DNA of 18,408 bases from Dipylidium caninum (Eukaryota; Platyhelminthes; Cestoda; Cyclophyllidea; Dipylidiidae). The notes under the pieces are model-generated. The model had not been told where the DNA came from. It ran no database searches and worked only from the letters and a program-made list of their open reading frames with translations. The position numbers and the translations under genes are program-made. Positions 1-10,108 of this stretch are shown here, piece after piece; positions within the stretch are counted from its first letter, which is position 1; each line of letters starts with the position of its first letter. Where the stretch lies: assembly GCA_017562135.1 (NCBI GenBank), contig QEYB01000522.1, positions 1 through 18,408 on the forward strand, written 5' to 3'.

Positions 1-1216
1 CATGAGAGAGATTGAATCGCGAGATCGCAGTCATTCAATTTACGAAATGCCTGTATGGCTGAAGAATGCTATTTAACATTAGCTGTAATGTCTCATTTCA
101 AAACGAATGTTACAAAAATGTAGTACTGTACAGGCTAATCTTTTGGGTATTTCCTGTATTAAACAAAAAATTCGTCAGTAGCTATGATTTTAAGCAGTTA
201 TTAAACACTTGGAAAGAAGGTTCTCTAAATTATACAATAACAGGCTTCATTGTCTGGCATTGTTTTGTAAATCAAGGTCAGGGTTCATCATTTTTTTGAA
301 TGAATTTGGTTTACGGTTATAAGATATTTCAATTCGGAAATACTGATTTCAATGCATACGAGGAAAAAAAGAACAAAGACGCACCCAATCGAATTGAGAA
401 AGTGAGGCACGGCTTCTGGCGAGTTTAAGCCAACACGACGAGTGTTGTAAAATCAGCAAGAATCAGCGTCATCCTCGAAGGCGCCGGTGTTTAGAGCTTC
501 TCAAATGCAAAAACCAGCTAAGGATTAGAAACGCAATTTTAAAATTAAGACGAGCGTCTTCCAAATAGTTTCAGAGATTTAATATTGCAAATTTCGAAAT
601 CACCCTAAGTTGAAGTAACTTTTAACATAAAACAAAACATTATTGTAGACAACTAATAAAATGCAGTTTCATCTTTGGGAATACACTACTGATTAAAATT
701 ACGGCAAGACCTTTTAAATTGTTAATTCTTGCAAAGCAATGGAGAGTCATTAATTTTAAAATACAGTGAGTGGCATAAAAAAGCCTCACACCACTTACTT
801 ACATCCTTGTCAAGAAATTGTCTCTTATTCTGAATTTTATCAGCTTAATCTTGGACGGAGCACTGGTTGGGGGAATTGCAGAAGTCAGACACATTTTCTG
901 GAATGAAGTCAATTCGCTGCTCTGGTGTTTTTTGATATGAGGTTTAGTGTATGCTCTAAGGCATGAGAAGAGAGAGTACATGAACTAAATGACGCTTTGA
1001 ATTGAGAAAACAGACATCTTCCCATGCAAAAACCGGGGGTGTATGGTAGGCCGCGGCAATACGCAATACTATCTAGAGCGACATTCTCCATCTAAAAAAG
1101 AATAATGGTAGTAAGTAAATAAGAACAAATCTTCCTTACTGTCCTTATAGGTGGGAGTTACCAATTTACTAATAAAACACGCTATATGGTTTTTTTTTAG
1201 CAAGAAATTGACGTAC
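1..1216. other. No secure gene; likely interior or 3' side of WDR19
   Basis: The minus strand here should carry the next WDR19 exons (helical TPR-like region), but I cannot recognise any. Two overlapping 60-codon minus-strand frames lie at 799-1091, and the one ending near 801 runs into a donor-like GTAAGT. Neither gives convincing similarity to the expected WDR19 segment. A stretch of T before AG at about 1091-1101 (minus strand) could be an acceptor. The plus strand has only one short frame (66-299) without recognisable features. The region may be a long intron, or may hold diverged exons. Confidence 0.4.
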
Positions 1217-4200
1217 AAATAGCCCTTCTTGATGACAGGACGTAATTCTGTGTAGATGCAGCTTGCATCTTTTTCTCACTCGGTTGTGAATTAGCAATTA
1301 GTGCGATTGTATCCTCGTCGAAGAGTTGGGTCACCGTCTTAATTTTCGCATCATGTTCTTCGGGGAGGGAGATACTTGCCACGAAATAACGGTAAATAAC
1401 AAGACGATTTTTCGAAACTGCCATCAACAAAGGCTTTATCAAAAAAATTGGTACACTAGTCATATTTTTAGTGAATACTTATTATCCAAATCAAAGAAAC
1501 GCATATTTCACACATGCAAAATATGTATGCCAATTATTCGGTTGCAAGAATTTGCGAAAAACCAGCTTACATTATCACAGTCTTCAAAATCCCACAGAAT
1601 GCGATCTGTGCAAACTGGGAAGTTGGGAATTGTGACAAGAGTCGAAGATGCCTACGTGGAGACAATTGATGGGTAGGAAAATGTTAATATGTATAAGCAG
1701 GTGTTAGCGTTTAAATTGAATATTTGTGAACAGTGAAAGCATAAGACCCTAGGATTGTTGACTCCGCTCAGACCTTAGCATGATTGAAATCAACATCATC
1801 CACCGTTAAGATAAATGAGCCAAGTCAACTAACCGAATTTAAAATGTACGCATTTTCCTCCGTGTCGATGAAGGCAATTATGGAACCCGACTTTGTTGAA
1901 GTTATTGACTTTATCGCACAGTTGTGCTCATACGTGTTAACAATGGCCCATTCATCAATATGGAAGATAAACAGCTTTTTGAACTGAAAAAGAAATAATA
2001 GGGTGGGGAGTGAGTAAAAGAAGAGATGGAGAAACTACTCAATTATGACCGGATAGTAGGTTCCTAATCATTAGCAGTATAAAAGTAAATAACACAGAAA
2101 TGCGTTAAATCAAGCCATAACTATACTTACATCAGTCGAATATATTAACAAGACATCCGACAAGTCGAAATCCGTTATTATTTCGCCAGTTTCTGAGAAG
2201 ATTTTGTGTTGTTTAATCAGGAGAGGTCGTAGGTTATCAGTGAAACCCTTGAGTTGTGACACTTCTTGTGTGAAAAGTTGGCAGTGTTCAACTTTGTCTG
2301 GCAGCCAAGTTTGTTTATGTCCAGGAAAAGTATCCGGCTCAATCTTCCAATGAAGAACAAACTGGGTGTTCACCAACATTAAATAAATAACCCGAGTTTA
2401 AGTAATTCCCTTACCCAGTGAAAAATGAGGCGTCCTTCGATGGTAATCGCAGCAGCATATTCCCCATTTAGTTTTATTTTAGATACCGTCTCAGTGTATG
2501 TGCGTTCACTGACAATTCGAGCATCGACTGCATTGGTAAACGTTTAATAAGAAGGCGTCAGGTTTTTAAATTTGCGTATATTGGATATCGCTCTACTTTA
2601 TGAACTTTGATATATTCATATTTATATTTATTAGCTTATGCATAACAGCCTCAAAACCAATTTATTTGACATGTTTGTAGGTGATTTTCGTTTGCCACAA
2701 GTAAATTATATGCTAAATACCGAATAACTGGAATAATTACCTAAATGCGATATATCGTAGAAATAGGCTTTTTCGTTTATACCAACGGCCAAATGGCTTG
2801 GACCGATTCCAATAAAGGTTGGTTCTATACATATCGAAACGACACGAGAAGTCACTTGATTATTTTTCAGACCAACCTAGACGAGAGTAGTATTAGTAAT
2901 AAGTAAAGTGTTAAAAAACAACAGAGATGTGCAATTTCACAGGAGTAACCTCATGTTATTTACAGATAAGAGACACCAACCGTACCGTATTCGTACCTAT
3001 TGACTTGGAAAAGCCTTAAAAAACTTACGCTTAATGGTTCCAAAGTAATATCGAGGAGGGATGTGAACCTGGCCACAGTTCCGATAGATGAAACCGCAGT
3101 CATTAATGGAAGCTGACACAAAAAAACGTGTAATACGTTTCTGGGTGAGATGATGCCCATCAATTTTCCATCATCTGACCATTCCAAAGCACATGCAATG
3201 TTGCCATGTGGATTAACTTTTTCCACTGACTGGACGCCACTTTCCATGTTCGTATCATCTACTTCAATTATTGTGACAATTTCATTCAGATTTTCAGAAT
3301 CGTGAATCTTAACACTTAGAGAAAAAAGAGATTGAAGACACATGGACAACCTATCTAAACTGAGTGAATATAACTAATTAACCGATAAAAAATCAGGATA
3401 AATTGTAATTGTGCATACAGGCACCTTAATGTACAAAAAATTTTAAGATTTATGTAGATTAGTTGTCCAAGAATGTCAAAGATACCATTTATCACTGGCA
3501 GTAGCAAGTCTCCGAAGTTTCGTTGATAGTGAAATAGTTAAAATATTCTCCCTATATTCATGAACCCTAAATAACTCCTTTGTAGCAAGTAAAACGAAAC
3601 AATTAAAAAAACCTTTCCATTTGCACCATCGGTAGTAGAAAAAAGAACGAGACTGCCGTCTGAAAAACCGATGATGACATTTTCCGCATTTTGCCATATA
3701 TGCGAAACTATGTTACCGCAGGATTCATCAAACGTGTAAGAGATGAGTTCTTTATCTTCATGAAATCTCCACACAATTAACTGATTCTGGTTAAGTATAC
3801 AGCTAATCTACCAAAAAGATAGTATAAATAAAATTTCAATCGACACTAACCTCTAAATTCAGAGAAGAACAAGAAGGATTATTGGTAATAACAAAGGAGA
3901 ACTTACAGCATTATCTTCATTAGGACCGTGGCTTGAGAGTGTTGTATGAATAAATTGTATATCCCTTGTTATTCCTTCTGGTCTAACTTGTTTGATAAGA
4001 TCCCCGACAGCAGAAGTAAGTGATATAATCTTATCCTCTCCCGTAGTTACTAAAAGTCCAGTAACGCTCCAAATAATACACGAAATCCGACGTGTATGAA
4101 CACCTAAGATTGGATGTTTCCTGCAAAATTAAGATATGCTACAAAATACTTCGTCGTTGTCCAATCATAAATCAAGAGATTTCCTTTTGAAGTGCCGACT

Positions 4201-4677
4201 GCAAACTTTTCATCACATGTGGACCAGGATATAGCACTCAGGCTTTCCCTAATTTCCATTAAAACTAGAAAAATGTACTTGAAATGGGTGAGAAATTGAG
4301 AAGATTTCAGCGTGTGAGATTCCCAAATGTAGGCATAGTGGGCTTTATCATCTATGACAGCCAATAATTTCCCATTACGTTCCCAATCAAAGCCGATAAT
4401 TTGACTGCATGAATTATGCAAATAATAAGTGACAGACCCCTCAGCCTTCACAGTTGCCTTGTGATTGCCGAGCTTATCAAATATCTCCACTTGAGTGCTT
4501 GAACTTTGACGAAAGCGGAGGGGTGAGTGAAAATTATGATACTACCCGAAAATGGCAATTAGGTTTGACTGCCCTCTTTGCATCTTAAGCTCAGGACAGC
4601 TATTGGAACTACATCCAGCATTTACCGAAAATATTTTCTATACAATATAGCTAAGCATGTAAGCGCAGTACTTTCAT
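1217..4677 (-). CDS. WDR19: WDR19/IFT144, intraflagellar transport complex A subunit, N-terminal half
   Basis: WDR19 (IFT144) is a core subunit of the IFT-A complex, which drives retrograde transport and membrane-protein entry in cilia. Modelled exons on the minus strand: 4677-4672, 4637-4546, 4503-4438, 4404-4279, 4248-4150, 4120-3907, 3807-3613, 3577-3486, 3314-3029, 2876-2741, 2527-2415, 2361-2131, 1983-1834, 1651-1571, 1433-1217. All phases join and give about 701 residues. The start MK|KIFS mirrors human MKRIFS. WD40 landmarks include VEIFDKLG, GFDWERNGKLLAVI, AVGTSKGNLLIYD, TTGEDKII, NVIIGFSDGSLVLFS, LEWSDDGKLMGI, HVFLCQLP, SHLAVGINEKAYFY and FHIDEWAIVNTYEH. Inter-motif spacing matches human once the introns are removed. 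Exon 12 holds an insert of roughly 35 residues relative to human. The ends of exons 12 and 15 are the least certain. The TPR-like C-terminal half (human total about 1,340 residues) is not visible, so the gene is partial here or continues beyond position 1. Confidence 0.93.
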
Positions 4678-6801
4678 CCCTTATTGTTTGTGTAATGAAT
4701 TCTCGATGGTTAACAATTTAGCGCCTTGCATCGGGGCATGTCTTGTTAGTGGTTCAAACAATGTCAAAAAGAGACATGGCGTTTTTCTGGGCGTTAGAGA
4801 TTATCAAATTAGATTCTATTGTTGAACTTTTAACTTATAAACAAAATCGGTGCAGAAAATTTCATCGCTTTTTTTAGTGCAGTTTTATAATGCAATGGCC
4901 ATGATCTACAAATGCACTGCCCTGCTACGGCCAGTAGAACACTGTAAAACGTTGTGACAAATTTTTTCACTCATGCGCATGTTCTTATCTGTTTTCAACC
5001 CTGTACAACTTCTGCTTAATTCACTCCTGAATATCAGCGAATCGCTCTCGAGAGAGGACCATGAAATCCAGTCGCCAAACGAACTAATATAACCCGTTAT
5101 ACATCCATTGCCTGAAACAGGCTGAATCTGCCTTCTGATCTACGGTATGGTAAGATATAAGTCCCCGGCTATCCTGTCATTCGTCTTAGTAGCGCCTATG
5201 CGCGTCTATGGTGTACATAAAATGTTCATTTTAATTGGCTGCCTGCATTGTTAAGATGGCAAAAATTGAAATCAATTTATTGTTCACCTTCGAGAGCGTG
5301 GGGTGTCTAATGCGACTGGTGTCATAGTAAAAGCATAATTATGATGAGTGCGCTCGTCAGTAAGTCTTCAATTTCTTAAAATTTGCACGATGCCAGCAAA
5401 GATTCTGGACGCAGAAATAATGTGGTAGTCATCCGTGTATATATAGTTTCTTTCAAGCCTTCCTCGAAATATTTGTTAAGATCTGATCACTATCCGGTGG
5501 TAGGCCTAAGGTACGTAATCCGAACTCAGCGTCAAATTCAATAACTTTCCCATATTATTAAATGAACGGCTGTAGAGAATAAACCTCGCAACCACTACAT
5601 ATTTAGTTTGTAAGCTTTCTGTGTATTATCGTGTTCGGCATCCAAATAAACGTCAATTTCTCTCCCCATGCTCCCTGCCGTTGAAACTTATCATGTTTTT
5701 GAGATTATCTATCCTCCTTCAAAGTTATCGCCCGTCGATATTTTCTACTTTAACCTCAAAGGATTCATATGATACAATAGGACTAATTCCTTCTATGCTC
5801 ACCGATTGTTTTTGGAAATGATTTTGATTCCAGTAAATGAAGGGTTGATCCTGAGGGTTATTTCATCTGTTTATCAGCTAGTTCATTTTGTAGATTACAT
5901 TATCCTACGGAGTTAATTGCTCTAGTTTATCATCTTACCTCGACTGTGGATTGTAATGTTTACAGTGACATGGAAATAATGCTCGAAATGGCATCCAAGG
6001 ATATTGCGGAGGTTAAAATTCGCAAGTATAAACTATTTTAGTAGTTGGTGTTGAGCACACGGCGGAAATACACAAAGCTTCAACTTCCGTAGTCGGAATG
6101 GGGCAGCTGGACAAGAGTGCTTTAATAAGCAACCACGCAGCAGTCCTAACTGCACATTGACGGATTTGCCGGCTTATACGACGTTCTCACTGCCGGCCAC
6201 AATGGTTTGCTCTACCTTTACATCCATTTTTTTATTTTTACGGCCTTAAAGCCGTTTGGCGCTCGCACCACCCCTCGCTTACACGGACTGTTGTCTCTCC
6301 CCGGAAATCAGTTACCACTATAGAAGCTTCTTATATCTTCACAGTACTTGTGTAAATGCAGCATTCATACCACCGTCTCAACCGCGAACTTTTCAAGGCA
6401 TCGTTGCCAATTAATAGGAGTTCTAAGAGGGTACCCTTGTGACTGACAAACCTAGTAATCGGAGAAAGCACCCCAACTTGTTAGCGCTTGATGTAAGTGC
6501 ACAAAATTGTCTTGTGTGAGTTGTTAAGCAACTCAGTGTGAAGCTACCCTCGGGCGCGTTGGCCCTCCACCGTCCACACACTTCCTGGCTTGAGCGACAT
6601 TTAAGCGACTCTCGTTCATTACCCTTCGGTAGCCGTGAGAAAGAACCAATGCGTCGCTACATCTACGGAATTATGAAAAATGGCATAACCCCAGTTCTTA
6701 CCCCCAAGCAAAAAATACCCGCTTCTAACGCCTGAATTGCAATCTTTGGCTTCCCAGACAAACTCTACCTTTATATAATCGTACTGTTAAAACATTAACT
6801 G
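4678..6801. other. Intergenic, about 2.1 kb without recognisable gene
   Basis: This lies upstream of the WDR19 start and downstream of the homeobox gene, both on the minus strand, so it should contain the WDR19 promoter near 4.7-5 kb. Open frames are short (5621-5821 and 6538-6735 on +) and show no motif or splice structure that I can support. No repeat or RNA gene was recognised by eye. Confidence 0.5.
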
Positions 6802-6807
6802 TTTATT
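6802..6807 (-). terminator. Candidate poly(A) signal of the homeobox gene
   Basis: AATAAA on the minus strand, about 100 nt downstream of the TGA stop of the TALE homeobox gene. Position and hexamer are as expected for a eukaryotic 3' end. There is no cleavage-site evidence. Confidence 0.5.
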
Positions 6808-6906
6808 GGACGGGTCAACAGCAAGTTAGATACGTTGGAATGAAAGGCGAAACGGCAGAGTGAGACGATGCGCTCAATTGAAGGCTATATCCTTGCACGG
6901 GTTGAT

Positions 6907-8647
6907 TCATTGTCTTCTTTGCAAGTGGAAACTTATGAGTTCGAGGATTCGGCTCTTCATTTCCGCAGACGAGATGATACCGTGAGAGACTTCCTGATAC
7001 TCATCGCAGAGACCTGACAAGGCATTCACCAATTTAACCATGTTTTTTTTAGGCCGCGTATTTTGGCTTCTGTTGCGCCGATTTGCGAACCATGAGTTAA
7101 CCTAGTGTAAAATCAGGGCAAAGGTAAACAGTATTGCATTCGCGAAACGTTTAGATCCGGTGCTATACATCTGAAAAGGTAATAATGTTGTCTCTGTATT
7201 CATCGAAAATGAAACTTCAATCACATTTGGACAGAGCAGGCAGCAAAAGCCTCAAAGCACGTGAGTTCTGACGGACGTGTTTACGAACGACTCACATCAT
7301 TGAACCAAGTTTAAATGCCACAAATACACTAAAGAGTAGAAAATGCTCATTAACCTGTTCCATAGTAATTCCCCCAGCGGAGGCCATCACTTGCTTTTCT
7401 GCTTTCGAAGGATAAGGCCATTCAGTATTGGCCTCGTACCATCCTTCCAGAACATACGTAGCTCGCGTACTTAAGAGCTTGTTTCCCTCGCTCCGTGTCT
7501 TACTGTGTTTTGAATCTTGCCGCTTGGTCAACCGCTGAGATTTTGGATTGCGTGCAGTTTTGTCACCGTATGTAATGTCGGAAATAGGTGCTGATGGGGC
7601 TAGCGCAGGCCCATTTTGATAGCGCAGGAACGAATTTATGAAGTTAGGAAAAGTACTTTGTTCGTTAGTTCCCGTTAGCACTTGACCAAGGGTAGAGTAT
7701 GGAGCTATGGCCGGAAAGTGAGATATAGGCAAATGTTGTTGATAGGAATACGTTTGGCTAGCATTAATCTCGGGATATCCTGAAAGCTGGGATCCTGACG
7801 GGATGTGAGGGGAGATACCATCATTACTACCTGACCCAATGTTTTGCATCGAAGTGTTTCCGCCTGACGAAGTGATAGGAACTTGGAGGTTACTGTCTGG
7901 CGTGAAAAATGTTAAATCATTTCCCCTTTCCGTTTCATGCTGGTATTCACTAACACTTATAGAATCGTTCATTGAGCGCATATACGGGGACGGAATTCCA
8001 TCGCCCGAATGAAGTAAAGAAGCTGTCGCGAAGGCTCCTTCATCTCGTTTAATTGAAGGAAGATGTTGATGTCTTAGGGACGGATTTATCGAGTCATTTG
8101 TAGTTGGGGCTATGTCACTTGATGACACCAGTTGGTTTTCTACTGAAAAATCAATGCTTTCTGATAAACCAGAATCGAAAGCTAAATCCTCTTCACTAAA
8201 ATTTAAAGATATATATACATAGTAAAGTGCAACCTCGAATATTTAAAGCCTCAGATGCGACTCCACGACAAAATATCGAGATTACCAAATTGGTGCCAAA
8301 TACAGTAAAGAGGAAAGTGCAAAACACCTGCCCTCGAGCAGCATTCAAAATATTTCAATTTTCTCTCACTTGAACCTAAAATACACTCTTAGGTTTGTTA
8401 CACTGGGAAGTTTGCTGCATAAATCAAACACCTTGAAGAGACTGTTGTAGTAAAAATATTCGTTTACTATAAATGAACCGTAAGCTGCATAAACGGATTC
8501 TAATGGAGCAGAAGCTCAGACGTGGAGGTTCTTAAGGGAAATCATAACTCACCGCATAACCACAATTATACACGTCGGAAAGTCTTCCTGAACAAATCTC
8601 AACGTCTGTTTCCGATGTAGGAATGTCGAATAATGATTAAAATTCAT
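6907..8647 (-). CDS. TALE-class homeodomain transcription factor, Iroquois/Mohawk-like recognition helix
   Basis: Three minus-strand exons are modelled: 8647-8553, 8195-7355 and 7101-6907, giving 376 residues. The homeodomain lies at about residues 266-328. Helix 1 to loop reads ATYVLEGWYEANTEWPYPSK, which has the three extra loop residues and the PYP motif that define TALE proteins. Helix 3 reads QVNSWFANRRNR, with invariant W48, F49, N51 and R53. Alanine at position 50 and the PYPSKxEK and T-x-x-QV pattern recall Iroquois and Mohawk rather than Meis/Pbx/TGIF (Ile50). Asn54 is unusual. The intron falls exactly before V45 (phase 0). Residues about 40-225 are Ser/Gly/Pro/Asn-rich and probably disordered; a basic stretch (about 230-255) may be a nuclear localisation signal. 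The 48-residue tail after the domain is not recognised. Exon 1 is less certain: it supplies an ATG and the correct phase (CG|T), but an ATG two codons before the splice is an alternative start. A nuclear DNA-binding role is inferred from the family. Confidence 0.85.
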
Positions 8648-8711
8648 ATGGCAATGGATAAATTCCTCGGTCGCTCTCTGATTGGCGAAGCAAATTGTAA
8701 TCATTCTATCG

Positions 8712-8935
8712 AACTTTCGGTGCACAAGCCGAGGCCTCCCAGGAGAAAAATCGATAGTGGTAGAGAAGGCTGCGTGCCTCCTCTCACGGTGTCCTAAAAC
8801 GACGTTGGAAAGCGCCTCTGACGGAGGGCGACTGGGGACGCGTCAGGCTGCCTCCACAGCTCGACTTGTACTGGCCGAGCGTCGGAGCCTACTAAACCCG
8901 CGTCAAAGTGCCCACATTCCGCGATGAAACTCGAA
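8712..8935. promoter_or_regulatory. GC/CpG-rich patch upstream of the homeobox gene
   Basis: This segment is visibly richer in G+C and CpG than its AT-rich surroundings and contains the palindrome GACGCGTC. It lies about 65-290 nt upstream of the modelled ATG of the minus-strand homeobox gene, where a promoter or 5' UTR is expected. An 81-codon plus-strand frame crosses it, but I take that as a by-product of composition. The promoter role is inferred from position only. Confidence 0.3.
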
Positions 8936-10100
8936 CAGCCCACGATCAGTTAGTGGCCAAAGTCAGAAATTTCCGCGCAACAAGAAAAGCAAATGTTCAT
9001 ATCAGGGGAGATGGAGCAACTCGCAGATAAACGTATACAAGTCGTTTGTCTAATCCAAAGAAATCATTAAATATTAGAAAAGAACAAAAGTTCATTCAAA
9101 GGACCTGACACACGATGATCAAATAGACTTTCAAGAAAAAGAGGCGAAGTGTATTATTACAAACTAATTAATTTTGAAGAGCATTTCTAGAGCGTGAGCT
9201 AGCGCCTGATCGGAGATAGTATTCGTTTGTGTCCTCTTTGTGGCATCCGAGAGTGCGACCGTCAGAAGATGGGAACACTAAAAAAGAGGTTTCTTCACAA
9301 GCAACCAATCATTAATAAAGGGTAAAAGAATACACAGGAGTAATTGAGAACCCATAGAGTGAGAAACTCTTAATGTGAGAGCAGAACTGTTTAAAAAGAA
9401 AAAGCGTCTCTTCACTAATAGCAATGCAGTAACGCTCAGGAATGGCAACGCAAATCGAATCGGACGGCACATCAAGTAGCCTGGAATATCTTCAATATAG
9501 AGGTGTTTCCGCCATTCACTGGGCCGCTAACTATGAGTGCCATAAATGGAAGAAACTTCGGCGGCGCTCCCGATGCTCCACTCAGTTATGGTCTCCGAGT
9601 GGCTGACACCTTGGGGAAGGTAAATTAAAACCCCACTACAGAATGCCGTGGTCGGCGAGTCATAAGTGGGGCCGCAAAATTCCAATGAGAGGCAAAAACC
9701 ATGCATCTATGCCCAAAAATTAGGTTAGCGTGGTTATATGATCTAATAATGTACTATGTACGCTCCGTACATAGGAGCTTACTGTTTATAAATATTTCCG
9801 ACTGACGTGGAGAACTTACCCAAGGACGTCCAAACGGAGATATGGGCATGTTTATCCCTCGCATACACGCACAAAAATGACCGCTTTTGCTGCAGTACAC
9901 AAAATTACCCTTTTGAGTAACCTAACTTAATCGGGCATCAATTCAACATTCACAAAATGCCTTGTAAATACATCTCCCACTGGGGGCAGCGTCTTTGATT
10001 ACGGTATGTTCGTTCAGCAAGTTAAGTGCTTCGAAAGTCGGCTTCCCGAATATGCTGTGAATTCTGAATCAAGTATCCACTGTGAAAATACAACTAACCT
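8936..10100. other. Gene-poor stretch between the homeobox gene and the membrane-protein candidate
   Basis: No recognisable gene. A 65-codon hydrophobic minus-strand frame at 9278-9475 contains a short self-similar motif (LLVKRRFFF and LLVKKPLF), but it has no supporting splice or family evidence. A perfect 8-bp inverted repeat lies at 9754-9774. Another pair (CCCCACT and AGTGGGG) near 9.63-9.67 kb could form a loose stem. Confidence 0.4.
9754..9774. repeat. Perfect short inverted repeat (hairpin)
   Basis: CTATGTAC (9754-9761) and GTACATAG (9767-9774) are exact inverse complements around a 5-nt loop. The function is unknown, and it could be chance in AT-rich DNA. Confidence 0.5.
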
Positions 10101-10108
10101 CAACAAAT

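Noticed and set aside
799..1091. Minus-strand frames as the next WDR19 exons
   Set aside because: One frame (MENVALDSIAYCRG) loosely recalls the TPR region, but the similarity does not continue, and no phase-consistent join to the exon ending at 1217 was found.
1326..1987. Plus-strand open frames of 116 and 67 codons at 1326-1676 and 1784-1987
   Set aside because: They are antisense to WDR19 exons 13-15, which have clear family similarity on the minus strand.
4255..4280. A 14-nt GT-AG segment as the intron after FLTHFK in WDR19
   Set aside because: Too short to splice. Using the next AG gives a 30-nt intron and restores exact human spacing.
6538..6735. Plus-strand 65-codon frame in the WDR19-homeobox gap
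   Set aside because: It lacks an ATG at its start, has no recognised similarity and no flanking splice sites tied to other exons.
7290..7310. A Trp-Phe-Asn-like reading (tggttcaat, minus strand) in the homeobox intron that resembles a broken recognition helix
   Set aside because: A stop lies directly upstream in that frame and there is no acceptor; the true helix (VNSWFANRR) follows a good acceptor at 7101.
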